A stretch of 64,000 nucleotides of DNA, taken from the NCBI RefSeq assembly GCF_021390495.1, contig NZ_JAJEJP010000003.1, positions 1,054,001 to 1,118,000 of the forward strand, given 5' to 3'. Origin of the DNA: Paraburkholderia sp. ZP32-5. GTDB lineage: Bacteria > Pseudomonadota > Gammaproteobacteria > Burkholderiales > Burkholderiaceae. The notes under the pieces were generated by a model. That model had not been told where the DNA came from, ran no database searches, and worked only from the letters and a program-made list of their open reading frames with translations. The first letter of the stretch is position 1. Each line of letters begins with the position of its first letter. The translations under genes and the position numbers were made by a program. Of the stretch, positions 16,004 through 24,125 are shown piece after piece.

Positions 16004-16918
16004 TCAAACGCCGTTGGCGCGCAGCCTGCCGTCGAGAAATGCCTTTGCGCGCGGCACATCGTCTTCGGTCAGGTGCTCGATGATGATCGGGATATTCGGG
16101 TGGTGCTTCGCAAGACGCCGCAAATACAGGTCGTAGTTCAACGCGCCCAGCCCCGGAGCAGGCAATTCGATTTCGCCCACGCCACGGAACGTGTGGCTCT
16201 CGGCGGCGTCGGCGTCGCCGATATCCGAGTGCTTTTCAGACTTGTCGCCGCCGGCGCGTTTGACATCTTTCGCGTGAGCAATGCAGATCTTGTCGGACAG
16301 CGCATCGAATACCTGGTTGAGCGTTTTGTCCATCTGATCGATGTTGTGATCTTCGAAGTAATTGGTCGGGTCCATCAGCAAACCGAGCCCCGGGTGATTG
16401 ACTTCAGCGAACATGCGCAGCGTTTCTTCCACCGATCCGACCACGTTGTTCACATAGGTTTCGAGCAGAAACACGGCGCCATGGTCGTAAGCGTATTGCG
16501 AGAGTTCCTGAATGACCGCGCGGCATTGCTCCCAGCCTTCTTCGGTCTTGTTGCGCGGATGGTGGACCCAGTCGCTGTCGGTCGCGAACGTGCCGGTTTC
16601 CGAAATCACATACGGAGAGCCCAGGTACTGCGCGTGCGCGATGATCTCCTTCAGGTAGTCATTGCGCCGCTGCCGCTCCGCCGGATCGGGATGCACGATG
16701 TTCGTATAGCCGGAAATGCACGAGACCGGCAGATTGTGATCGCGGAACGTATTGCGGATGCGCTCGCACTTGTCCAGCGTGATCTGGCCGCGACCGAGAT
16801 CCATGTCCTTGAAGTGCAGATCGAGCTGTACGGTGTTGAAGCCGTGAGCGCGAATCCTGTCTGCCGCGGTGGCGAGATCGTACGGAAAATAGCCTGAAAA
16901 GATACCGGGTTGAATCAT
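16004..16918 (-). CDS. Sugar phosphate isomerase/epimerase-like TIM-barrel protein
   Basis: 304 aa of the xylose-isomerase-like/AP endonuclease 2 superfamily. Metal-binding pattern elements include VISETGTFA (Glu), FLLETYVNNV (Glu), LLMDPTNYFE (Asp), IAHAKDVKR (His, Asp) and IIIEHLTEDD (Glu, His). The start at 16918 has AGGAGA 6 nt upstream. Members interconvert keto- and aldo-sugars or act as inosose dehydratases. Placed between a Gfo/Idh/MocA dehydrogenase and an epimerase-like gene, it fits a sugar or polyol breakdown route. Exact substrate not recognisable. Confidence 0.88.
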   Translation of the reverse strand: MIQPGIFSGYFPYDLATAADRIRAHGFNTVQLDLHFKDMDLGRGQITLDKCERIRNTFRDHNLPVSCISGYTNIVHPDPAERQRRNDYLKEIIAHAQYLGSPYVISETGTFATDSDWVHHPRNKTEEGWEQCRAVIQELSQYAYDHGAVFLLETYVNNVVGSVEETLRMFAEVNHPGLGLLMDPTNYFEDHNIDQMDKTLNQVFDALSDKICIAHAKDVKRAGGDKSEKHSDIGDADAAESHTFRGVGEIELPAPGLGALNYDLYLRRLAKHHPNIPIIIEHLTEDDVPRAKAFLDGRLRANGV

Positions 16919-17019
16919 GCTCTGTCTCCTATGGATAGGCAGGGCTCCCCTTGCAAGGGCCGCCCGTCGGCCTGCCTGGAACTGGACTTGTGCACGGAAA
17001 CCGACGCGGGGCGAAGCCC

Positions 17020-18111
17020 CTAATCGGACAGCGGAATGTCGGCCATGCGCACCGTGCGGCGCTCGGCTGCGGAGCGATACGCCGCCTCCACCAACGCCAT
17101 CGTCTTGACGTTATCGGCGACCGTCAGTGCAGGCTCGGTGCCGCTCGCCAACGCGTACTGCAACTGCTCCATCACGCCGACGAAGGCGTGCGGAAACCAC
17201 ATCGTCGACCACTCGGGCGTCACCCACTGACCGTCCGTCAGACGCTCAGACGCATAGCTCAACGTGGAAGGCTTGCCATGCGGCCAGCCGATCGTGCCTT
17301 TAGCCACGCCCTCGGTACCCTCGACGCGCCAGTGGATGTACTGATCGTCCGCGAAGCCGTCGTGGCGCGGTCCGGCCCACACATCCTCCAGCGAAAACGC
17401 GAGCAGGCCCGAGCCGAATCGCAACGTCGTTGCGACGATGCCGTCCTGATGCGCGAAGCGCGTGCGCGGATCGGTACGAACCACGCTGGTCACTTCGACA
17501 GGATCCCCAAACAGATGACGCAGCACGTCGAGGTGATGCACGCTCATGTTGGACAGCGTGAGCCGGTCGTAGCCTTCGAGAAAGCCCTGCCAGTGCGGAA
17601 TCGCATGCATGTCGATCTGCGCGAGCACCGGTTCGCCGAGCGCGCCTTGATCGAGCAATTGCTTGAGCACGCGCATCGACTGGTCATAGCGCATGTTCTG
17701 GTTGACCGATAACAGCTTGCCCGCCTTGCGTGCTTCATCGCGCAACGCCACTGCTTCGGACAACGACAGCGCCAGCGGCTTTTGCGCCAGCACCGCCTTC
17801 ACGTGCGGCGCGGCGAGAGCCGCGCGAATCAGCTCGGGCTGTTGATCGGGTGGAAACGCGATATCGACGATGTCCACCTCGGGATCCGCGATCAACGCCT
17901 GCGGCGTGTCGTACACGCGTCCGATCGACCATCGCTGCGCGACGGCTTGCGCGCGGGCAGGTGTGCGCGATGCAATCGCCGCGACATTGAAGCCCGCTTC
18001 GCGATAGGCGGCCAGATGGCACTCGGCCATGATCATGCCGGCGCCGATGCAGCCAATCGTGAAGCCTCTCTCGCGCACGGGTGCATCGGGTTGGAGCCCG
18101 GTTACGGACAT
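17020..18111 (-). CDS. Gfo/Idh/MocA-family oxidoreductase
   Basis: 363 aa. The N-terminal Rossmann domain has IGCIGAGMIM with an Ala-Ser-Arg (ASRT) end to strand 2, followed by VDIVDIAFPPDQQPELI. The family's usual EKP catalytic lysine motif appears as QKP in VLAQKPLALS, keeping the Lys. The C-terminal domain has the HHLDVLRHLFGDP motif. AGGAGA lies 6-7 nt before the ATG at 18111. Family members oxidise or reduce sugars, inositols and related compounds with NAD(P). It is the promoter-proximal gene of a seven-gene minus-strand cluster divergent from a LacI regulator, hence probably controlled by it. Confidence 0.92.
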   Translation of the reverse strand: MSVTGLQPDAPVRERGFTIGCIGAGMIMAECHLAAYREAGFNVAAIASRTPARAQAVAQRWSIGRVYDTPQALIADPEVDIVDIAFPPDQQPELIRAALAAPHVKAVLAQKPLALSLSEAVALRDEARKAGKLLSVNQNMRYDQSMRVLKQLLDQGALGEPVLAQIDMHAIPHWQGFLEGYDRLTLSNMSVHHLDVLRHLFGDPVEVTSVVRTDPRTRFAHQDGIVATTLRFGSGLLAFSLEDVWAGPRHDGFADDQYIHWRVEGTEGVAKGTIGWPHGKPSTLSYASERLTDGQWVTPEWSTMWFPHAFVGVMEQLQYALASGTEPALTVADNVKTMALVEAAYRSAAERRTVRMADIPLSD

Positions 18112-18410
18112 GCTCGTCTCCTAGTGGCCTGCTTTTCTCGGGTCAAACTATCGCATCTTTTTTATAAACAAATCACATCATTTTGCATGATCGATTTCAC
18201 GTATTGACATCAAATTGACGGTGTAAGAGCGTTGTCCGGCGGGACTATGCGGCCAAAACTCCTTTAAAAACAGCCTCCTTAGCGCTGTGATGAAAATATA
18301 CCGCGCCAGATGTTCAATCCTCAAAAACACATCAATTTGATGTAATCAAATCAAAATGATGTGATAGAGTCGATTGCATCCACCCCCCATCAAATCAATC
18401 GAATCGAACG
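18112..18410. promoter_or_regulatory. Divergent promoter region with repeated ACATCA-type operator elements
   Basis: This 299-bp AT-rich gap lies between the divergently read Gfo/Idh/MocA gene and LacI gene. It contains ATCACATCATTTTG at 18172-18185 and its exact reverse complement at 18352-18365. A 15-bp palindrome ACATCAA-T-TTGATGT is at 18329-18343, and a further ACATCAA half-site near 18207. The shared ACATCA core and the spacing of about 180 bp suggest that the LacI-family protein binds two or more sites and may loop the DNA. Confidence 0.65.
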
Positions 18411-19412
18411 ATGAGCCGAGCCACCATCACCACGATCGCCGAGGCCGCGGGCGTATCGACCGCCACCGTAGACCGCGTTCTGAACGGACGCGACGGCGTG
18501 CGCAGCCATACGCGCGACCACGTGCTGACCATCGCGCGCAAGCTCGGTCACGGTGGCGAAGCGAATTCGAACGCCATTCGCCTGAGCTTCGTTCTGCCCG
18601 CCGGCGATAACAGCTTCATGTCGCTGCTGCGCGAGCATCTGCTGGCAGAGGCTCAGTGCCGGCCGGAGGTGCACGCGCAATTGCATCTGGTCGAAGGGTT
18701 CAACGCCGAAAAGCTCGCCGCGCAACTGCATCAACTCAAAGGCCATACCGACGCCGTTGGACTCGTCGGGCTCGATCATCCACAGGTCCGCGATGCGATC
18801 GGCGCGCTCGAAGCAAGCGGCGTTCATGTGTGCACGCTGGCATCGGACATCCCGACGTCGTCGCGCATTGCGTATGTCGGCATCGACAACCGCGCGGCCG
18901 GGAGGCTCGCGGCATGGTTGCTGGGGCGCTTCCTGCCTCAGGGCGTGCCGCAGGAAGTGGCGGTGTTTCTGGGCTCGCTCGCCTATCGCGGGCACGAAGA
19001 GCGCGAAATGGGCTTTCGCGCGTTGCTCAGCGAAGAGTTTCCGCACCTCAAAATCAGTCGCATGCTGGAGATCGGCGACGACCGGGCGCGCGGCTACGAA
19101 CTGACCCGGCAACTGCTTCAGTCGGGCGTGCCCGCGGGCATCTACAACGTCGGCGCCGGCAACTCCGGCATCGGCCGCGCGTTGCAGGAAGCGGGGCTGC
19201 AGCGCCAGGTGATGTTCGTCGGCCATGACCTGACCAGCGCATCCCGGCAATTCCTGCTGGACCGCACGATGGACGCCGTCATCGAACAGAACCCCCGCGT
19301 CGAGGCGCGCGAAGCCGTCCGGCTGCTGGCATCGGCGGTGCGGGGGCAGACCGAGCCGAGTTATTTGCCCCGGCTGCAGGTCATCTTTCGGGAGAACATC
19401 CCCGTGGATTGA
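18411..19412 (+). CDS. LacI-family transcriptional regulator
   Basis: 333 aa. Residues about 5-25 (ITTIAEAAGVSTATVDRVLNG) form the LacI helix-turn-helix and hinge entry. The remainder is a periplasmic-binding-protein-like sensor (AYVGIDNRAAGRLAAWLLG, MFVGHDLTS). The sensor resembles those for sugars. The recognition sequence STATVDRVLNG is a LacI variant seen in sugar regulators such as those using VDRVLN. It lies divergent from the seven-gene operon and upstream of the DHDPS-family/ABC set, with inverted repeats in the shared promoter region, so it likely represses both sides until a ligand binds. Ligand unknown. Confidence 0.93.
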   Translation: MSRATITTIAEAAGVSTATVDRVLNGRDGVRSHTRDHVLTIARKLGHGGEANSNAIRLSFVLPAGDNSFMSLLREHLLAEAQCRPEVHAQLHLVEGFNAEKLAAQLHQLKGHTDAVGLVGLDHPQVRDAIGALEASGVHVCTLASDIPTSSRIAYVGIDNRAAGRLAAWLLGRFLPQGVPQEVAVFLGSLAYRGHEEREMGFRALLSEEFPHLKISRMLEIGDDRARGYELTRQLLQSGVPAGIYNVGAGNSGIGRALQEAGLQRQVMFVGHDLTSASRQFLLDRTMDAVIEQNPRVEAREAVRLLASAVRGQTEPSYLPRLQVIFRENIPVD

Positions 19413-19454
19413 TGCAGCACGCTTCGGAGCGTCCCAGGGTTTTCCCCTATGCCT

Positions 19455-19493
19455 GTCAAAAAATATCGTAAATATATTTGCCCAATATTTGGC
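19455..19493 (+). promoter_or_regulatory. AT-rich palindromic leader before the lyase gene
   Basis: A short AT-rich patch in GC-rich DNA contains the palindrome AAATATATTT (19470-19479) and CCAA-TAT-TTGG (19482-19492). It sits 25-60 bp before the lyase ATG at 19517. It may be a promoter -10 region plus operator. It does not share the ACATCA core of the upstream region. Confidence 0.35.
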
Positions 19494-19516
19494 GGCAGGC
19501 CACCCTGGGAGTCTCG

Positions 19517-20443
19517 ATGAGTACCGCTCTGAGCACCACTCGCTGGACCGGCGTTTTTCCGGCTATCACCACGAAGTTCCACGCCGACGAACGCATCGAC
19601 GCCGAAGGCACGATGCGTCACATCGACTTCCAGATCCGCAACGGCATCCACGGCCTCGTCACCTGCGGCTCGCTGGGCGAAGCCAGCACGCTCACGCTCG
19701 AAGAAAAACTCGAGGTCGCGCGCATCGCGCTGGAGGCGGCGGACGGCCGCATTCCGGTGCTCGCCAACGTGTCCGAAACCAGCACCCGCGAAGCACTGCG
19801 CTACATCTATGGCGCCAATAAGCTCGGCGTCGCCGGCTTCATGCTGATGCCCTCCGTGATCTACGTGGCCGACGCGCGCGAGGCGATGCTCAATGTGCGG
19901 ACCATGGCCGAAGCCGCGCAGAAGCCCTGCCTGATCTACAACAATCCGGTCGCGTACCGCGTCGACCTGCTGCCGCAGCACATGGCCGAACTGGCTAGCT
20001 GCGAATGGCTCGTCGCGATCAAGGAGAGTACCGGCGACGTGCGTCGTGTGACCGACCTGCGCAATGCGCTCGGCGAGCGCTATCAAATCTTCATGGGCGT
20101 CGACGACCTCGCGTACGAAGGCCTCGCGATCGGCTGCGACGGCCTGCTGGCCGGCGTCGGCTGCGCGTTCCCACGCGAAACGGTCGCGCTGTTCGACCTG
20201 CTGAAAGCCGGTCGCCATCAGGAGGCACTGACCCTGTACCGCTGGATGACACCGATGCTGCATCTCGACGTGTCCACCAAGCTGGTGCAGAACCTGAAGC
20301 TCATCGATGCCATCGTCGGAGTCGGTACCGAGCACGTGCGCCGCCCTCGCCTGCCACTGGCGGGCGACGAGCGCGCGCACGTCGAGCGGATCGTCCGGCA
20401 GGCCCTCGCAACGCGTCCGAAGCAGTACCAGTCGGTCGCCTGA
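19517..20443 (+). CDS. DHDPS/N-acetylneuraminate lyase family protein
   Basis: 308 aa from the ATG at 19517 (GGGAG 6 nt upstream). The class I aldolase residues are visible: Lys169 in VAIKESTGD as the Schiff-base lysine, Tyr141 in YNNP, and GSLGEAST in place of GTTGE. The whole sequence, especially WTGVFPAITTKF and the C-terminal LDVSTKLVQNLKLID, reminds me of 1-pyrroline-4-hydroxy-2-carboxylate deaminases of hydroxyproline breakdown. That likeness is from memory and not decisive. Alternatives are keto-deoxy-sugar-acid aldolases. It is followed by an ABC import system, suggesting that the transported compound feeds into its pathway. Confidence 0.88.
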   Translation: MSTALSTTRWTGVFPAITTKFHADERIDAEGTMRHIDFQIRNGIHGLVTCGSLGEASTLTLEEKLEVARIALEAADGRIPVLANVSETSTREALRYIYGANKLGVAGFMLMPSVIYVADAREAMLNVRTMAEAAQKPCLIYNNPVAYRVDLLPQHMAELASCEWLVAIKESTGDVRRVTDLRNALGERYQIFMGVDDLAYEGLAIGCDGLLAGVGCAFPRETVALFDLLKAGRHQEALTLYRWMTPMLHLDVSTKLVQNLKLIDAIVGVGTEHVRRPRLPLAGDERAHVERIVRQALATRPKQYQSVA

Positions 20444-20534
20444 CATCGCAGCCTCTCATTGCAGCAGCTTATTGAGCCGCTCATTGCAGTAGCTCAAGCA
20501 CACGATTCTCACGATCGATCAGGAGCATAGAAGA

Positions 20535-21590
20535 ATGAAACGCAGAACCTTGCTGAAGATGGTACCGGCGCTATCAGTCACGTCGCTGGCCGGCCTCGGC
20601 GCACGCTCCGCCTTCGCGGACAACGGCTCGCTGACGCTGTTGACCTGGGGCGGCCTGTGGGGCAACGGCATGGCCGAGAACGTCGACGCGCCGTTCCAGA
20701 AAGCCACCGGCTGGCGCATCGTGCAGGATCGCAGTTCGAGTCCGGTGGAGCGCGTCACCAAGATGAAACTCGCGCTGAACAACCAGATCTACGACCTGGT
20801 TCAGTTGCACGACGGCGTGGTGCCGATGGCGGAATCGCAAGGGGTACTGGAAGCGCTGTCCGAGAGCTCACCGAATCTGCCTTTCCTCAAGCAGATCCCT
20901 GCCCGCTTCAGATCGCAAGGCTGGGCCGCCAACATCTATTCGGCGCTCGGCATCGTGTACAACACCGAGAAGGTGAAGAATCCGCCGAAGCGTTACGCGG
21001 ACCTATGGAACGAAGAGTTCCGCGGCCGCATCGTGCTGCCGGAGATCACCCATTCGATCGGGCCTTACATCATCCCGATCGGCGCGATGGCTGCCGGCAA
21101 GCCGCCCACCGACGAGCAAGCCGGCTTCGACATGCTGAAGAAGATGGCGCGCCTCGACCCGATCTGGGCCAAGGACACCGACACGATGATGAGCACGCTG
21201 CAAACCGGCGAAGCAGTGGTTGGCCTGCTGTACCGCTCGCAGACTTACACGATCATGGACAAGGGCGCCAAAGTGCAATGGGTGCTGCCGACTGAAGGCG
21301 CGATCACCTATACGTCCGGCACCGGCATCGGCAAGAACACCAAGCACAAGGCGCTTGCCGAGCAGTACGTGAACATGACGCTGAACCCGCAATATCAGGC
21401 GTGGGTGGCCAAGGTGTTCAACTACGCGCCGACCAATCCGGCCGCATTGGCGCTACTGCCGCCCGAACTGCGCGCGCGGGTGGAGTTCACCCCCGAGCAG
21501 GCCAAACGGATCATCGACCTGGACCAGAAGTCGATTGCCGCGAACCGGTCGCGCTGGACCGATCAATGGAACCGTATCGTCTCGGGCTGA
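20535..21590 (+). CDS. ABC transporter periplasmic solute-binding protein, polyamine/PotD-like
   Basis: 351 aa. The N-terminus MKRRTLLKMVPALSV...SAFADNGS is an export signal with a twin arginine (KRRTLLK resembles a Tat motif), cleaved near SAFA-D. The mature part (LTLLTWGGLWGNGMAENVDAPF, then YDLVQLHDGVVPMAE) is a family 1/PotD-type binding protein. AGGAG lies 9 nt before the start. Two copies of CTCATTGCAG lie in the 91-bp leader. It would capture a cationic amine, opine or similar solute and hand it to the permeases at 24122 and 25079. Substrate uncertain. Confidence 0.9.
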   Translation: MKRRTLLKMVPALSVTSLAGLGARSAFADNGSLTLLTWGGLWGNGMAENVDAPFQKATGWRIVQDRSSSPVERVTKMKLALNNQIYDLVQLHDGVVPMAESQGVLEALSESSPNLPFLKQIPARFRSQGWAANIYSALGIVYNTEKVKNPPKRYADLWNEEFRGRIVLPEITHSIGPYIIPIGAMAAGKPPTDEQAGFDMLKKMARLDPIWAKDTDTMMSTLQTGEAVVGLLYRSQTYTIMDKGAKVQWVLPTEGAITYTSGTGIGKNTKHKALAEQYVNMTLNPQYQAWVAKVFNYAPTNPAALALLPPELRARVEFTPEQAKRIIDLDQKSIAANRSRWTDQWNRIVSG

Positions 21591-21597
21591 CGCAATC

Positions 21598-23028
21598 ATG
21601 CAACTGGAGATCGATCTGCAACGGCAGCCGCACCGGTTGGCACCGGTGGTCCTCGCGCACCGGGCTGCCGCGCATGGGTTCGCCGCGCACCTGGCGCCGG
21701 ACGCGGTCACGCTCGACAGCGGGCTTGCCGACGCGCTGCCGGAACTGGGGCTGACAGCACGAGCACAAGCGCAAGCGCAAGCCGGCGCGGCGCGCGGCCA
21801 GCGTCTGCGGCATCTGCGCGTGTTGATCTACGCGGATGCCGCCGTCGGTTATCCGTACCACGCGTACTACGCGCATGCGCTGTGGTCGCTCGGCATCGAG
21901 CATCGGCGCGTCACGGCGGCGGAGATCGTCGCTGGCGCGCTCGATCACACCGACCTGCTGATCATGCCCGGCGGCTTCGCGACCTGGGGCCTCGATCGCG
22001 CGGAAAACGTGGCTGGCGTCGACGCGGCGATCGCCCGCTTTATCGACGAAGGCGGCGCCTATATCGGCTCATGCGGCGGCGCGTTCTATCTGTCGAGCGG
22101 CCGCCCTGGCTGGCTCGGCTTGATACCGCGCAAGCCGCTGTATTCGCACGAGTACCTTCAGCCCGGCGTGGGCCTCGTCAATGTCGACCTTGCCGCGGGT
22201 CACGCACTGTGCGCCGGCTTGCCCGACCGGATCGAATTGCCCTATTACCACGGACCGATCTTTGCCGCGGCCAGCGACGATGGCTGCGACGCCCCTGCTC
22301 TGTTCGGCGGCCTCGTGATGCCGAGCCGGCTTTTCATCGACAACCCGATCGATGCCGCGCACTACCGCGCAGCGCAGCAAGGGCAAGTGGCCATCATCGC
22401 CACGCGTGCGCAGGGCCGGCGCGTGGTGCTGTTCTCACCGCATCCGGAAATGGGCGAGTTCCTGCGCCAGGGCATGGCCACCGATCACTACGTGCGGCAC
22501 TTCCTGCCGATTCGTGGCGACAAGGTGATGGAACAGACGTTGCGCTTTTACGAACGCGAGGATTGCATTGCGTTCCGGCTGATCCTCAACGCGGTGACGT
22601 ACCTCGATATTCATGCGCGGGATGCGCGTCCGGAAGCTGATGCGGACTCGCAGCACGCCTCCGCCGCCGGCATCGACTACGCACGCTGGCAACAGATCGA
22701 CCAGGCATGGCGTACCGCTGCGGTGCGCGTCGCTAAACACATTGCGGAAACCGAAGAACCCGAGTTCGCCGAGTTGCTCGATAACGAACTGACGAGGCGC
22801 CGCGACGAATGGGACGAGCTGAACGCATGGTGGTCGCGTCCGAGCAACGATGCGACGCCCGCGATCGCCGCCGAATTGATGAATGTCCTCACCGAAGCCA
22901 TACCGAGCTGGGCTCATAGCGGTCAGCGCCCGGTCGAGCAACTGACGTTGCTGGAATTGCCGCTGCGCCTCGCATCGGCCTGCAAACGCATCGCCGAGCA
23001 TGATCGAGCGATAAGGAATCTGCAATGA
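21598..23028 (+). CDS. Class I glutamine-amidotransferase-like (BPL_N-type) protein in an ABC operon
   Basis: 476 aa. After a variable N-terminus with an AQAQAQA stretch, residues about 73-285 form a class I glutaminase-like domain. The nucleophile elbow is GSCGGAFYLSS (Cys159), and SPHPEMG gives His282 and Glu284, so the Cys-His-Glu triad appears complete. The closest pattern I know is the biotin-protein-ligase N-terminal-like (BPL_N) group. About 190 further C-terminal residues are not recognised. The start at 21598 is 7 bp after the binding-protein gene, and the stop overlaps the ABC ATPase start (ATGA). It probably hydrolyses or transfers an amide of the imported compound; this is inference. 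Confidence 0.78.
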   Translation: MQLEIDLQRQPHRLAPVVLAHRAAAHGFAAHLAPDAVTLDSGLADALPELGLTARAQAQAQAGAARGQRLRHLRVLIYADAAVGYPYHAYYAHALWSLGIEHRRVTAAEIVAGALDHTDLLIMPGGFATWGLDRAENVAGVDAAIARFIDEGGAYIGSCGGAFYLSSGRPGWLGLIPRKPLYSHEYLQPGVGLVNVDLAAGHALCAGLPDRIELPYYHGPIFAAASDDGCDAPALFGGLVMPSRLFIDNPIDAAHYRAAQQGQVAIIATRAQGRRVVLFSPHPEMGEFLRQGMATDHYVRHFLPIRGDKVMEQTLRFYEREDCIAFRLILNAVTYLDIHARDARPEADADSQHASAAGIDYARWQQIDQAWRTAAVRVAKHIAETEEPEFAELLDNELTRRRDEWDELNAWWSRPSNDATPAIAAELMNVLTEAIPSWAHSGQRPVEQLTLLELPLRLASACKRIAEHDRAIRNLQ

Positions 23029-24125
23029 GCACACTGCCACACCGTCAGCCGTCCAACGAAATCGGCGTCGAGCTGAAGGGCATCGTCAAACATTTCGGCG
23101 ATTCGGTTGCGATCGACCAGCTCGATCTGCAAGTCCACGAGGGCGAGTTTTTCTCGCTGCTGGGGCCGAGCGGCTGCGGCAAGACGACCACGCTGCGCAT
23201 CGTCGCGGGCTTCGAGCAACCGACCACCGGCTCGGTGTCGATCCGGCAGCGCGACGTCACCGCATTGCCGCCGTACCAGCGCAACTTCGGCATGGTGTTC
23301 CAGAACTTCGCGCTGTTTCCGCACCTGACGATCACGCAGAACGTCGCGTTCGGGCTGAAGATGCGCAAGGTCGACGCCGCGGCCGCGGCACGCAAGGTCG
23401 AGGCCGCACTGGAACTGGTGTCGCTGGCGGGCTTCGGCAAGCGTTATCCGCGCGAACTGTCGGGCGGCCAGCAGCAACGCGTGGCGATCGCCCGCGCAAT
23501 CGTGTTCGAACCGGACGTGCTGTTGCTCGACGAATCGCTGTCGGCGCTGGACAAAGTGCTGCGCGAACAGATGCAGGTCGAACTGCGCACGCTGCAGCGC
23601 CGGCTCGGCATGACCACGATCTTCGTCACGCACGATCAGGAAGAAGCGATGACGATGTCCGACTCGATCGCGGTGATGCAGGCCGGGCGTATTCAACAGC
23701 TCGGCGCGCCGCGCGATGTCTACGAACGGCCGGCCAACGAATTCGTCGCCACCTTTCTGGGCGCGGCCAATGTGATCGAAGGCCGTCTGGCGGGACGTGA
23801 AGCCGACGCCGATCTGATCGAAGTGTTCGGCCGCACCTGCCCGGTGCCGGCAAGCGGCGACGCAAGGAGCGCGGGCTCCGCGCTGAAGCTCGCGTTGCGG
23901 CCCGAAAACCTGTTCTTGAGCGACGCCGGCTCGGGCGTGCCCGCCACGTTGACCAATGTCGTCTACAAGGGCGCGCAGACGCAGGTCTTCACCGACATCG
24001 CCGGTCAGGCGATCGTGATGGATCTGCCGACGCAGAAGCTGAGCGGCGAACTGGTGCCCGGCCAGCGCGTGCATATCGGTTGGGATCCGAAACATCTGGT
24101 ACCACTGCACGGGGAACCGGCATGA
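23025..24125 (+). CDS. ABC transporter ATP-binding protein, PotA/spermidine-putrescine type
   Basis: 366 aa. Walker A is GPSGCGKTT, the signature LSGGQQQR, Walker B VLLLDESLSALDK and the H-loop VTHDQEEAMTMSD. The C-terminal TOBE domain (ALKLALRPENLFL) is typical of polyamine/iron/sugar importers. Walker B reads DES rather than the usual DEP. The start codon overlaps the previous stop and the stop overlaps the permease start. It is the cytoplasmic ATPase of the importer encoded by 20535-25876. Confidence 0.95.
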   Translation: MSTLPHRQPSNEIGVELKGIVKHFGDSVAIDQLDLQVHEGEFFSLLGPSGCGKTTTLRIVAGFEQPTTGSVSIRQRDVTALPPYQRNFGMVFQNFALFPHLTITQNVAFGLKMRKVDAAAAARKVEAALELVSLAGFGKRYPRELSGGQQQRVAIARAIVFEPDVLLLDESLSALDKVLREQMQVELRTLQRRLGMTTIFVTHDQEEAMTMSDSIAVMQAGRIQQLGAPRDVYERPANEFVATFLGAANVIEGRLAGREADADLIEVFGRTCPVPASGDARSAGSALKLALRPENLFLSDAGSGVPATLTNVVYKGAQTQVFTDIAGQAIVMDLPTQKLSGELVPGQRVHIGWDPKHLVPLHGEPA

